NCBI GenBank assembly: GCA_017644045.1
Contig: JAEPMI010000013.1
Span: 186,001-250,000 of the forward strand
Source: Deltaproteobacteria bacterium
GTDB lineage: Bacteria; Myxococcota_A; Polyangia; Polyangiales; Houyiibacteriaceae
Length of the DNA stretch: 64,000 bases
Direction of reading: 5' to 3'
In this document: one piece after another, positions 41,679 through 49,291 of the stretch
Layout of the letters: every line of letters starts with the position of its first letter
How positions within the stretch are numbered: position 1 is the stretch's first letter
The notes under the pieces: generated by a model
What the model saw: only the letters and a program-made list of their open reading frames with translations
Database searches by the model: none
Told to the model about the DNA's origin: nothing
Position numbers and translations under genes: made by a program

Positions 41679-42554
41679 ATGGCTCGCGACTACTACGACG
41701 TGTTGGGCATCCAGCGAGGTGCGAGCGACCGCGAGATCAAGCGGGCGTACCGGAAGCTGGTCAAGAAGCTCCACCCCGATCGGAACGGCGACGACCCCGA
41801 GTGTCTGGCGCGCTTCAAGGAAGTCTCGGAGGCCTACGAGGTGCTCGGAGATCCTGAGCGGCGCCCCCTCTACGACCAGTTCGGTTCCACCGACGTGGGC
41901 GCCCAGAGCTTTTCGTTCGACTTCGATGGAGCGGTGGGCGGCGTGAACGCTGGCTTCCAGATGAACTTCGAGGAGATCTTCGGGGGACGGCGGAAGCGAG
42001 CTCGGCGGAAGAAGCGCGACACCACCCTCAGTGTGCAGGTCGGAATGATCGACGCGCTGAAGGGCTGCGAGCAGAAGGTCAGCTACCAGTCGGAGAGCGG
42101 ACGGACCGGGACGGTTCGCGTCACCATCCCGCCTGGGAGCAAGTCGGGAGACAACATCCGGGTCCGCAACGGAGGCGCGCCAGGGCAGCGCGGCGATGGC
42201 GACCTTCGAGTGACGGTCGAGGTGGTGCCCCATCCGAACCTCCGATGGGAGGGAGAGGCGGTAGTCATGGACCTACCGCTGACATGCCTCGAGGCCTACC
42301 GGGGCGCTCGAGTCTCGGTCGACGCGCCTGGGGGAACGATCCGGGTGAAGATCCCGCCGGGGTCTCGCACGGGGCAGAAGCTCAGGCTTCGCGAGAAGGG
42401 TCCGATGCGCCGGGGGAAGCGGGTCGACCTGATGCTTCGGCTCTGCGTGGAGCTGCCGACCGGGAGCGACGAGGCGGTGGCGAAGGCGCTCGAAGCGGTC
42501 GAGGCAGCCTACTGCGAGTGCCCGCGGAAGAAGCTCCCGAACCTGGGCGACTGA
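41679..42554 (+). CDS. DnaJ-like co-chaperone lacking the zinc finger (CbpA type)
   Basis: The 291-residue protein begins with a complete J domain (DYYDVLGIQRGASDREIKRA, HPDRN with the HPD motif, RFKEVSEAYEVLGDPERRPL). A short G/F-like part FDGAVGGVNAGFQMNFEEIF follows, then the two substrate-binding beta-domains (VTIPPGSKSGDNIRVRNGGA, VKIPPGSRTGQKLRLREKGP). The four-CxxCxGxG zinc finger of DnaJ is absent, as in CbpA. It should stimulate a DnaK-type Hsp70. A basic patch (RRKRARRKKRD) separates the J domain from the rest. Confidence 0.9.
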   Translation: MARDYYDVLGIQRGASDREIKRAYRKLVKKLHPDRNGDDPECLARFKEVSEAYEVLGDPERRPLYDQFGSTDVGAQSFSFDFDGAVGGVNAGFQMNFEEIFGGRRKRARRKKRDTTLSVQVGMIDALKGCEQKVSYQSESGRTGTVRVTIPPGSKSGDNIRVRNGGAPGQRGDGDLRVTVEVVPHPNLRWEGEAVVMDLPLTCLEAYRGARVSVDAPGGTIRVKIPPGSRTGQKLRLREKGPMRRGKRVDLMLRLCVELPTGSDEAVAKALEAVEAAYCECPRKKLPNLGD

Positions 42555-42572
42555 CGGTCTCTGCCTGGACGT

Positions 42573-42586
42573 GTTGCACGTGGAAC
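42573..42586. promoter_or_regulatory. Imperfect copy of the GTTGCACGTGCAAC palindrome
   Basis: GTTGCACGTGGAAC differs in one base from a perfect 14-base palindrome and sits 44 bases before the perfect copy at 42630. Another near-palindrome, GCCACACGTGGC, lies between them. Confidence 0.45.
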
Positions 42587-42629
42587 GCCACACGTGGCGT
42601 GGCACGTAGGGTCACGGTCTGACCCCGTT

Positions 42630-42647
42630 GCGTTGCACGTGCAACGC
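42630..42647. promoter_or_regulatory. 18-base palindrome upstream of bioD
   Basis: GCGTTGCACGTGCAACGC is a perfect inverted repeat in the 372-base gap (42555-42926) between the dnaJ-like gene and bioD. The core CGTTGCACGTGCAACG recurs at 44698-44713 across the bioF start. It does not match the operators I know for BirA, BioR or BioQ. It could be the site of an unrecognised regulator of the biotin genes. Confidence 0.5.
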
Positions 42648-42680
42648 GCGCTCGCAGGCTTCGATGGGCTCGAGGTGTCC

Positions 42681-42722
42681 TTTGCCTCGCACGGAGTCAC
42701 GGAGCCACAGAGTTCACGGAGG
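42681..42722. repeat. GCCTCGCACAGAG dispersed repeat, copy 2 left arm
   Basis: GCCTCGCACGGAGTCACGGA, then GCCACAGAGTTCACGGAGG: the best-preserved arm. With the right arm at 42803-42847 it makes an inverted repeat around about 80 bases of sequence without a gene. Together with the palindromes it accounts for most of the gap before bioD. Confidence 0.75.
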
Positions 42723-42802
42723 TGAGATTGGGATTGCCGAGCCGTCGACCTCTAGCCACATGCGTTGGACGACGGCGCGGGAGATGCTGGTCTAGTCCCT
42801 AC

Positions 42803-42847
42803 TTCTCTGTGGTCCTCTGTGACTCCGTGACTCTGTGCGAGGCAAGA
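42803..42847. repeat. GCCTCGCACAGAG dispersed repeat, copy 2 right arm
   Basis: Inverted arm: TCTCTGTGGTCCTCTGTGAC, then TCCGTGACTCTGTGCGAGGC. Both copies 1 and 2 continue into the shared flank GCAA(G)AGCTGCAC, so the repeat unit extends beyond the arm. Confidence 0.75.
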
Positions 42848-42926
42848 GCTGCACTGGCCGGAATGGGCAACGCCCGAGCGGAACAGGCCCTTGATTGAGT
42901 AGGCACCGGACGGGAGACTGGGGACC

Positions 42927-43592
42927 GTGAAGCTGTTCGTGACCGGGACCGGGACTGGCGTAGGGAAGAGCTGGGTCACCGAGGCGCTCGTGCGTTGCTA
43001 CCGCTCAGACGGTCTCTCGGTCGCGGCCGTGAAGCCCATCGAGACGGGGTGCGAGCCCGAACCGGAGGACGCTCGGAGGCTCGGTCTCGCCGCTGAGCGG
43101 CCTGAGCTGGCGAACCACCCGGGGTTCGTGCGAGGAACCCTGCCGCTCTCGCCGTGGGGGGCAGAGCTCGAAGGGGAGCCACCGGTTCCTGCCACGGAGG
43201 CGCTGGTGGAGGTCATCCGTAGCTCCACCCAGGGCGCCGACGTGCGCATCGCCGAGGGCGCCGGTGGTCCTTTGGTGCCCATCGACCGAGATCGAGACGT
43301 GGCGGATCTGATGGTCGCGCTGGGTTGGCCGGTGCTGCTCGTGGGGCTCGACGGGCTGGGGACCCTGTCGCACAGTCTGACGGCCCACGAGGCCCTGAGC
43401 CGCCGGGGACTGCGAGTGGCGGGGCTCGTGCTGACCAAGCAGTCGGCCGAGCTCAGCCAAGGGACGAACCGCCAGATCCTCGCGGCTCGCTTGCCGTGCC
43501 CCGTCTGGTCGGTCGGGCCCTGGACCTCGGCCGAGGCGGGCGTGGGCGAGGTTCGGGACGTGGCCGCGGCGCTACGCGATGGCGCCGAGTAG
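42927..43592 (+). CDS. bioD: Dethiobiotin synthetase
   Basis: The 221-residue protein (GTG start) has the BioD P-loop FVTGTGTGVGKSWVTEALVR, the substrate Lys-Pro-Ile-Glu-Thr-Gly block (AAVKPIETGCEPE), the EGAGGPLVPIDRDRDVADLM loop and the LVLTKQ nucleotide site. It forms the ureido ring of dethiobiotin from 7,8-diaminononanoate, CO2 and ATP. It is convergent with bioF and overlaps it by 21 bases. A palindrome and a dispersed repeat lie upstream. Confidence 0.93.
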   Translation: MKLFVTGTGTGVGKSWVTEALVRCYRSDGLSVAAVKPIETGCEPEPEDARRLGLAAERPELANHPGFVRGTLPLSPWGAELEGEPPVPATEALVEVIRSSTQGADVRIAEGAGGPLVPIDRDRDVADLMVALGWPVLLVGLDGLGTLSHSLTAHEALSRRGLRVAGLVLTKQSAELSQGTNRQILAARLPCPVWSVGPWTSAEAGVGEVRDVAAALRDGAE

Positions 43593-44705
43593 CCGGTCGA
43601 TGTCGGCCGAGCTGTGTGCCGCAGTCGGCACGAGCCGGACCCGGCTGGTCCCTTCGGGGACGGTCGGCGGCCGGATCGCCCGGGCGAGGATGCCCGCTTC
43701 TCGAAGCCGGGTCTCGGCTTCCACCGCGCCCTGCGGCGTTCCGAAGACGGCGGTGACGATGGGCCCGGTGCCCCGGACCTCGAGGCCGAGCCGCTGCAGT
43801 CCGGTGGCGAGCTGGGTCGCGAGGGCCGCCTGGTGTGCCCGGGCTTCGTCGGCCTCGAGGACCTGCAGGGTGCGACGTGAAACGATCTCGGCCATCAGCG
43901 GGGAGATGCCGGTGCTGAACACCACGCTGCGGGCGCGGTGAAAGAGGAGCTCCCGCAGTCGACTCGACCCGGCGACGAACGCGCCCATCGCTCCGAAGGC
44001 CTTTCCGAGGGTCCCGATCAGAACCTCGGGCGTCACCCCCGCCTCATGGCAAAGGCCTCGACCCCGGCGTCCGAGCACACCGACCGAGTGCGCCTCGTCG
44101 ACCATCAGCCAGGCGCCATGACGCTCGGTCAGCGCTCGGAGCTGCTCGAGCGGTGCACGATCGCCTTCCATCGAGAAGACGGCCTCGGTCACCACGAGCC
44201 GGTGCCCGGACGGAGGAGCGGCTGCCAGGGCCAGCTCGAGCGCCTGGAGGTCGTTGTGCGGGAAGCGATGGATGTGTGCGCGAGACAGGCGACAGCCGTC
44301 GATGAGGCTGGCGTGGTTCAGCTCGTCGGAGAACACATGATCGCCGGGACCGACCAGGGCGGGCAGCGCGCCGACGTTCGTCGCGTAGCCGCTCGTGAAG
44401 AGGAGGGCGCTGGGAAGACCCACCAGCTCGGCGAGCGCTCGCTCGGCGGCCATGTGCGGGCTCAGGTTGCCGGTGACCAGCCGTGACGCGCGCGCCCCCG
44501 TCGGGATCGTCGCGAGGCTCTCCCACTCCAGGGGAGCGCTCGCGAGGGCGAGGTAGTCGTTGGACCCGAAGTCCAGGTAGCTGCGCCCGTCGAGGGCCGC
44601 GCGACCCGGTTCATCGAGCCCGAGAGGCAGGAGGGTGCGCCGGAGACCCCGCGCGTCCAGCTCCTGGAGGCGCGCGGTGATCGCCTCGTCGAGCGGGCGT
44701 TGCAC
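43572..44705 (-). CDS. bioF: 8-amino-7-oxononanoate synthase
   Basis: The roughly 377-residue PLP enzyme matches BioF/Kbl: [11 protein letters not shown] near the start, [35 protein letters not shown], the aspartate block [20 protein letters not shown] and the PLP Lys in [16 protein letters not shown]. It condenses pimeloyl-thioester with alanine in biotin synthesis. The start is GTG 44705 or TTG 44711; GAGG at about 44719-44722 suits the GTG. Either codon lies inside the 16-base palindrome 44698-44713. It follows gcdH by about 12 bases on the same strand. Confidence 0.93.
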   Translation of the reverse strand: MQRPLDEAITARLQELDARGLRRTLLPLGLDEPGRAALDGRSYLDFGSNDYLALASAPLEWESLATIPTGARASRLVTGNLSPHMAAERALAELVGLPSALLFTSGYATNVGALPALVGPGDHVFSDELNHASLIDGCRLSRAHIHRFPHNDLQALELALAAAPPSGHRLVVTEAVFSMEGDRAPLEQLRALTERHGAWLMVDEAHSVGVLGRRGRGLCHEAGVTPEVLIGTLGKAFGAMGAFVAGSSRLRELLFHRARSVVFSTGISPLMAEIVSRRTLQVLEADEARAHQAALATQLATGLQRLGLEVRGTGPIVTAVFGTPQGAVEAETRLREAGILARAIRPPTVPEGTSRVRLVPTAAHSSADIDRLLGAIA

Positions 44706-44713
44706 GTGCAACG
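44698..44713. promoter_or_regulatory. 16-base palindrome covering the bioF start codon
   Basis: CGTTGCACGTGCAACG is a perfect inverted repeat, identical over all 16 bases to the core of the palindrome at 42630-42647. It covers the possible bioF start codons and reaches to within five bases of the gcdH stop. A bound protein could block bioF expression separately from gcdH, or the hairpin could act in the mRNA at the initiation site. Confidence 0.5.
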
Positions 44714-44717
44714 GACC

Positions 44718-45878
44718 TCAGTCGAAGGCCGGGATCCCGGTGATGTCCTGGCCCAGGATCAGCGTGTGAATGTCGTGGGTGCCCTCGTAGGTGTACACCG
44801 TCTCGAGGTTCATCATGTGCCGACCGATCGGGTACTCGTACATGATGCCGTTCCCACCCAGGACGTCGCGCGCCATGCGAGCGATCTCCAGCGCGTGGTG
44901 CACGTTGTTCCGCTTCGCGAGGCTGATCTGCTGCGGGCGGTACTTGCCCGACTCCTTGAGTCGACCGAGCCGCAGCGTGAGACACTGAGCCTTGGTGATC
45001 TCGGTCAGCATGTGGGCGAACTTCGCCTGCACGAGCTGGTACCCAGCGATGGGCTTGCTGAACTGCACCCGGTCCTTGGCGTAGCTGACCGCGGTCTCGT
45101 AGCAGCCGATGGCCGCGCCGATCGCGCCCCAGCAGATGCCGTATCGAGCTTGAGACAGGCAGCTCAGCGGACCACGCATGCCGGCGACGCCCGGAAGGAG
45201 CGCATCCTCGTCGACCTCGACGTCCTCGAGGATCAGCTCGCTGGTGACGCTCGCGCGCAGTGACCACTTGTCATCGATCTTCTGAGCGGTGAAGCCCTTG
45301 GTCTCGGTCGGGACCAGGAAGCCGTGGACGCGACCGTCCAGCTTCGCCCAGATGATGGCGACGTGCGCCAGGTTCCCGTTGGTGATCCAACGCTTCGTGC
45401 CGTTGATGCGGAAGCCTCCGCCCGGCAGCCGCTCCGCCTTGGTGAGCATGCCGGTGGGGTTCGAGCCGAAGTCGGGCTCGGTCAGACCGAAGCAGCCGAT
45501 GATCTTCCCTTCCGCCATCCCCGGCAGGTAGCGCTCCTTCTGCGCTTCCGAGCCGAAGGCATGGATCGGGTACATGCAGAGCGACCCCTGCACCGAGCAG
45601 AACGAGCGGACGCCACTGTCTCCCCGCTCGAGCTCCTGCATCGCGAGCCCATAGGCCACGTCACCCATGCCCGCGCAGCCATAGCCCTCGAGGTTGGCGC
45701 CGAGAAGACCGAGCTCCGCGAACTGGGGCACGAGATCTTCGGGGAAAGTCCCGTCCTGGTAGTGCCGAGCAATGATCGGCATCACCTTCGCCTCCACGAA
45801 TCGGCGGACGTTGTCGCGGACCAGCCGCTCGTCCTCGTGAAGCTCTTCTTCGATCGCGTAGTAGTCGACCAGCGCCAT
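44718..45878 (-). CDS. gcdH: Glutaryl-CoA dehydrogenase-type acyl-CoA dehydrogenase
   Basis: The 386-residue flavoenzyme follows GCDH closely: RSFCSVQGSLCMYPIHAFGS, the FAD/substrate block FGLTEPDFGSNPTGM, RFQ-like DRVQFSKPIAGYQLVQAKFA, RDVLGGNGIMYEYPIGRHMM, and VYTYEGTHDIHTLILGQDIT with the catalytic Glu of YEGTHDIH. It oxidises and decarboxylates glutaryl-CoA to crotonyl-CoA in lysine/tryptophan breakdown. It lies directly upstream of bioF on the same strand, although the palindrome between them suggests separate control. Confidence 0.92.
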   Translation of the reverse strand: MALVDYYAIEEELHEDERLVRDNVRRFVEAKVMPIIARHYQDGTFPEDLVPQFAELGLLGANLEGYGCAGMGDVAYGLAMQELERGDSGVRSFCSVQGSLCMYPIHAFGSEAQKERYLPGMAEGKIIGCFGLTEPDFGSNPTGMLTKAERLPGGGFRINGTKRWITNGNLAHVAIIWAKLDGRVHGFLVPTETKGFTAQKIDDKWSLRASVTSELILEDVEVDEDALLPGVAGMRGPLSCLSQARYGICWGAIGAAIGCYETAVSYAKDRVQFSKPIAGYQLVQAKFAHMLTEITKAQCLTLRLGRLKESGKYRPQQISLAKRNNVHHALEIARMARDVLGGNGIMYEYPIGRHMMNLETVYTYEGTHDIHTLILGQDITGIPAFD

Positions 45879-45948
45879 GTCGCCTCCGGGTGGTGGGCCC
45901 GGATCGGTGGCACGAAAAGCCCAATGGCGCCATGCGTCCCCGCACCGC

Positions 45949-45976
45949 TTGCGCAGGGGCGACTCGTGTGTAAAGT
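45949..45976 (+). promoter_or_regulatory. Promoter candidate of tRNA-Ala
   Basis: TTGCGC (45949-45954), a 16-base spacer and TAAAGT (45971-45976) fit a sigma-70-like promoter. The -10 element ends 12 bases before the mature tRNA. Inferred from sequence only. Confidence 0.45.
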
Positions 45977-45988
45977 ACGCGCCTCCCT

Positions 45989-46061
45989 GGGGATGTAGCT
46001 CAGTTGGGAGAGCGCTTGAATCGCACTCAAGAGGTCAGGGGTTCGACCCCCCTCATCTCCA
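45989..46061 (+). tRNA. tRNA-Ala (anticodon CGC)
   Basis: A 73-base cloverleaf. Acceptor stem GGGGATG/CATCTCC includes the G3:U70 pair that specifies alanine. D arm GCTC/GAGC; anticodon stem CTTGA/TCAAG with loop ATCGCAC, giving anticodon CGC (46022-46024); T arm AGGGG-TTCGACC-CCCCT; discriminator A at 46061. The CCA end is not encoded in place (ACCCA follows). It reads GCG, one of the commonest Ala codons in this GC-rich DNA. A strong terminator follows. Confidence 0.95.
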
Positions 46062-46084
46062 CCCAGGTTTCCTGACACTCGAAG

Positions 46085-46113
46085 CGAGCCGCCAATCCGT
46101 TGGCGGCTCGTTT
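46085..46113 (+). terminator. Rho-independent terminator after tRNA-Ala
   Basis: CGAGCCGCCAA pairs perfectly over 11 bases with TTGGCGGCTCG around a TCCG loop, followed by TTTCGCGTTT. It lies 24 bases after the tRNA and before the convergent surface-antigen gene. Confidence 0.85.
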
Positions 46114-46144
46114 CGCGTTTGGGCCGCCCGATCGAGCGGTCCGC

Positions 46145-47695
46145 TCAGAAGTTCTGCGTGCCGCCGAAGAGGAAGCGGAACGACTCGACCTTCGCGCCGT
46201 TCTCGAAGGTCTCGGTGCCGAAGCCGACTAGGAACTCGAAGAAGTGGTCGCGCTGGTTCACGGCGGCAAGGCCGATGCCGGCGCTGAGCCGGGTGTTGCC
46301 CGGAGAGAGCCCGGCGAAGCGCTCGTCGTAGACGTTGCCGACCGCGACCTGGATCGTGCCGTCGAGCCACATCCACACCGGCCAGTCGTAGCGGAGCAAG
46401 AGCGCGGCGCCGCTGCTGCCCGCGAGGAAGCGGTTCACGAACCCACGCATGGGACCGTTCCCGCTCAAGTTGGGCAGCTCGCGAAAGGGGACGTTGCCCG
46501 AGAGCGCCTCGGCCGAGATGAGGCTGAACGTCAGGCTGACCACGTGTTGGTGGTCGCTCAGGTCGAGGTAGGCCCCGATCGACGTCGCCCAGGTGACCCA
46601 GAGGTTCCGCTGGGGGCCGTCCTGGAGATCGAAGCCGAGCTCGTACTGCGCCTCGAAGCGGAAGCCGCTCCCCGGTGCGGGGCGACCCCGCCGGTTGTCG
46701 AGCACGAGCTGCGCCGTCTGCAGCATGATCGTGTAGCCCTCGTAGCCCGGCGGCAGCTCGATCTGTCCGGCGTTGGCGCGCTCCTCGACGGAGTATGCGC
46801 CGTCGATGATGTCGTCGCCGAAGCTGCGATCGGCGACCGTCACGCCCACCGAGAAAGTGCTCTGCCGTACCAGCCGCTGCCTGAGCGACATCGTCCCCTC
46901 GTAGCTGACCCAGTCGTAGCGGGACCGGTTCGAGCGGTCGACGTTCGAGCCGAGTCCGAAGAAGAGCCAGTCGGGACGGCGATTGTAGCTGGCGCCGATC
47001 GAGAACTCGGTGTCACCGTTCTTCGGTGCGACACGAAACGCGACCGAGCCCGCGAGCCAGTCTTCGCCGCCGAAGCTCGCTCCGGCGCGCAGCTGAAACT
47101 GCTCGCGGATGAACTCGTTGTAGCGGAAGTAGAGGCCGATGTTCGGGCGGAACCCGAAGTCGAACGAGAAGCTCGGTGCCAGCGCGACGTTCCCGCCGGG
47201 ACCGAAGGTGAAGAAGCTCACGATCCGGTCGGGGATCTCCTTCTCCTCGGCGCCCGAGATGAGAAACGCCAGTGGGCGGCGGATCAGGTACTCGGCGACG
47301 AACCAGGCCGGGAAGAGGAGGATTCGTGGGACCCAGAGCGCGATGTCGCCGGCGGTCCGTGGGCGTTCGCCGCGGCCGTCGTAGTCCGGGAGCTCACGCT
47401 CCGGGAGCGTGGGGCCGTCGGGGTCCGACTCCGATGCTGACTCCGACGCCGACGGTGACGCCGACTCCGACGCCGACGCTGACTCCGACTCCGACGCCGA
47501 AGCTGACTCCGACGCCGACGCTGACTCCGACTCCGACTCCGCCGCTGACTCCGACTCCGACGCCGACTCCGCGGGGTCCGATTCGGGTGGCTCCGCCACG
47601 GTCTCGTCTTCGGCCTGCGCCTCCACTCGGACAGAGCCGATCGCGACTGCCCAGACCACGCTCAGCGTGGCGATGACTCGCCAGGAAAACGGCAT
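46145..47695 (-). CDS. Outer-membrane beta-barrel protein (surface-antigen type)
   Basis: The 516-residue protein has a signal peptide ([20 protein letters not shown]), then about 65 residues of Ser/Glu/Ala repeats ([11 protein letters not shown] units). A membrane-proximal helix [20 protein letters not shown] follows, then a barrel of alternating strands ([60 protein letters not shown]) ending in [11 protein letters not shown] with the terminal Phe typical of outer-membrane proteins. It resembles the barrel of bacterial surface antigens without POTRA domains. Function unknown. Confidence 0.78.
   Translation of the reverse strand: MPFSWRVIATLSVVWAVAIGSVRVEAQAEDETVAEPPESDPAESASESESAAESESESASASESASASESESASASESASPSASESASESDPDGPTLPERELPDYDGRGERPRTAGDIALWVPRILLFPAWFVAEYLIRRPLAFLISGAEEKEIPDRIVSFFTFGPGGNVALAPSFSFDFGFRPNIGLYFRYNEFIREQFQLRAGASFGGEDWLAGSVAFRVAPKNGDTEFSIGASYNRRPDWLFFGLGSNVDRSNRSRYDWVSYEGTMSLRQRLVRQSTFSVGVTVADRSFGDDIIDGAYSVEERANAGQIELPPGYEGYTIMLQTAQLVLDNRRGRPAPGSGFRFEAQYELGFDLQDGPQRNLWVTWATSIGAYLDLSDHQHVVSLTFSLISAEALSGNVPFRELPNLSGNGPMRGFVNRFLAGSSGAALLLRYDWPVWMWLDGTIQVAVGNVYDERFAGLSPGNTRLSAGIGLAAVNQRDHFFEFLVGFGTETFENGAKVESFRFLFGGTQNF
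47425..47575 (-). repeat. Hexamer-based Ser/Glu/Ala repeat region
   Basis: On the plus strand the sequence is a run of GACTCC/GACGCC/GATGCT-type hexamers (for example GACTCCGACTCCGACGCC). Read on the minus strand it encodes [11 protein letters not shown]. Units are multiples of three, so expansion or contraction keeps the frame. Similar strings encode the acidic regions of the genes at 27798 and 32945. Confidence 0.75.
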
Positions 47696-47736
47696 GGGAC
47701 CCCGACCCTACTCCAAGGGACGCAGCCGTCGAACGA

Positions 47737-48516
47737 TCATCTCCGGAAACCGAAGTAGACCGAGGTGGGCAGCAGGAAGCCGCTGAGGAAACCGACGATC
47801 GCCCCGACCACCACGTCCGAGAAGTGGTGCTTCTCGGCCACGATCCGAAGCAGGGCCGTGACCGTCGCGAATCCCATCGCCGTCGTGCACGCGGCGATGT
47901 CCGCCGCCCTCGTCCCGTAGAGCGGCATCCGGTTGTGGTAGGTGCACGTCAGGCTCGCCGCCGTGAACGCCATGGCGGCGTGGCCAGAGAAGAAGCTCCG
48001 GTAGCGCGTGCCGGAGGAGCAATCCGCGTCTTCGCTCTCCTCCTCGCACCGACGGCCGATCGGCCGCTCGCGGCGGAAGACGTACTTGGCGCCGGTCATC
48101 AAGAAGGTGGACGCCGCAAAGGCGAGGACCGACGCGCCGCCGAGCCGGATGGCGAGCTGCGGGTTGGAGCGCGCCGCCAGGCCCAGATCGACGAAGATGG
48201 CCGGGGTGAGCACCAACCCACGGGTCACGTCACTCAGGATGCTGGCCACCCGTCGACCCCGGGGCGTCCGTGCGTGGAGCCCTCGATGCACCGCCTGGTC
48301 GAGCGCGTTCTCCCGGACCCAGAACCCCTCGTCGCTGTCGGCGGCCAGGGCGATGGTCAGTGTCCCGACGCTCAGGATGCCGGCCGCCACCCAGTCCCAG
48401 GGCTCGAGCACCCGCCACTCGTCGTCCCACTGGAGTCGCGGCTCCTCCACGACCTGAGCCCGCGCCGTCGCCGACAGCGCGGTCACTCCGACGATCGCGA
48501 TGAGCACCGACCTCAC
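47737..48516 (-). CDS. PAP2-family phosphatase
   Basis: The roughly 259-residue membrane protein has the three PAP2 motifs: KYVFRRERP (KX6RP), RYRSFFSGHAAMAFTAA (PSGH-like, with Phe for Pro) and RIVAEKHHFSDVVVG (SRX5HX3D-like). Several helices surround them, ending in GAIVGFLSGFLLPTSVYFGF. It probably removes a phosphate from a lipid phosphate such as undecaprenyl diphosphate or phosphatidate on the outer face of the inner membrane. Start taken at GTG 48516, giving a signal peptide VRSVLIAIVGVTALSATARA; longer starts at 48567 or 48579 are possible but would run into the imuA promoter. Confidence 0.85.
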   Translation of the reverse strand: MRSVLIAIVGVTALSATARAQVVEEPRLQWDDEWRVLEPWDWVAAGILSVGTLTIALAADSDEGFWVRENALDQAVHRGLHARTPRGRRVASILSDVTRGLVLTPAIFVDLGLAARSNPQLAIRLGGASVLAFAASTFLMTGAKYVFRRERPIGRRCEEESEDADCSSGTRYRSFFSGHAAMAFTAASLTCTYHNRMPLYGTRAADIAACTTAMGFATVTALLRIVAEKHHFSDVVVGAIVGFLSGFLLPTSVYFGFRR

Positions 48517-48572
48517 AGCCTCGGCATAGAGGTCTCGGGGCCCGATGTCACACCTCTCTGGCTCCATCGGTC

Positions 48573-48594
48573 TTGACACTGAACATGCGAACAG
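48573..48594 (+). promoter_or_regulatory. LexA-like box over the imuA promoter
   Basis: A perfect -35 hexamer TTGACA (48573-48578) runs straight into CTGAACATGCGAACAG (48579-48594), which has the CTG-N10-CAG form of LexA sites. Its reverse complement ends in GTTCAG, the half-site described for myxobacterial LexA. It lies 23 bases before the imuA start. Repression by LexA and induction by DNA damage would be expected for this cassette. Confidence 0.6.
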
Positions 48595-48616
48595 TCAGAT
48601 CCAAGAGGTGCCAACC

Positions 48617-49291
48617 ATGATCCCCTCGGTCTCGCCCAGCCCCATCGAATCGGTCTCGAACCTCCCGAGAGCGGATCCCGGCGCGATCGCTCCGACGGGT
48701 GAGCTGGTCGAGGTCCTGGGCTCGGCGGCGGGGTCCGTCCTGGCGGCTGCGTGCGCCCACGTCCAGCCGCGCGAGCCGGTGGCCTGGGTCGTCGCGGGCG
48801 GCGCCGTGCCCCATCCGGCCGACCTCGGCGCGGCCGGCGTTCGTTGCGACGAGCTGGCCATCGTTCGTGCGGAGGGGGAGCGCGCCGCCCGGGCCGCGGA
48901 GATGCTCCTCGGGAGCGGAGGCTTCGGCCTCGTGGTCGTGGATGGCTGTGGTGCGCTCCGAGACCGCTCCGTCGCGCGACTCCGGGCGCTGTGTCGTCGT
49001 CATCGGGCGCGGCTCCTGATCGCGCCGTGGTCCGGCTCGGGGGACGTGGCCCTCGGCCAGCCGAGGCTCGGCGCCACCGTGGCCTTGCGGCTCTCCGCGG
49101 AGCACCAGGGTCGGCGCCTCGAGCTTCGCTGGGCGAAGAACAAGGCTGGCCAAGGTGCCCCCCTCCCGGCCCCCAGCCTTCGCTTGCCGCCGGGTTGCCG
49201 GTCGGCCGAGCGTCCCGCCGACGTCGCTCGCCTTCGCCCCCGTCTGGTCTCGTCCGTTCCGGAGCTCGCCCGTGTCGGTGCCTCGGCCTGA
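48617..49291 (+). CDS. imuA: ImuA-like SOS mutagenesis protein (RecA-like fold)
   Basis: The 224-residue protein is a diverged RecA-like domain, recognisable mainly by position before imuB and dnaE2. The strands PVAWVVAGGAVPHPADL and FGLVVVDGCGALRDRSVARL correspond to RecA core elements, with ARLLIAPW and VALRLSAEHQGRRLELRWAK near the end. A canonical Walker A lysine loop is not evident. ImuA partners ImuB and DnaE2 in error-prone bypass of DNA damage. The start at 48617 has an AGAGGTG site eight bases upstream. Its end overlaps imuB. Confidence 0.8.
   Translation: MIPSVSPSPIESVSNLPRADPGAIAPTGELVEVLGSAAGSVLAAACAHVQPREPVAWVVAGGAVPHPADLGAAGVRCDELAIVRAEGERAARAAEMLLGSGGFGLVVVDGCGALRDRSVARLRALCRRHRARLLIAPWSGSGDVALGQPRLGATVALRLSAEHQGRRLELRWAKNKAGQGAPLPAPSLRLPPGCRSAERPADVARLRPRLVSSVPELARVGASA

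Noticed and set aside
42555-42926. A riboswitch or small RNA before bioD
   Set aside because: The structured sequence is explained by the palindromes and the dispersed inverted repeat; no known riboswitch core is recognisable.
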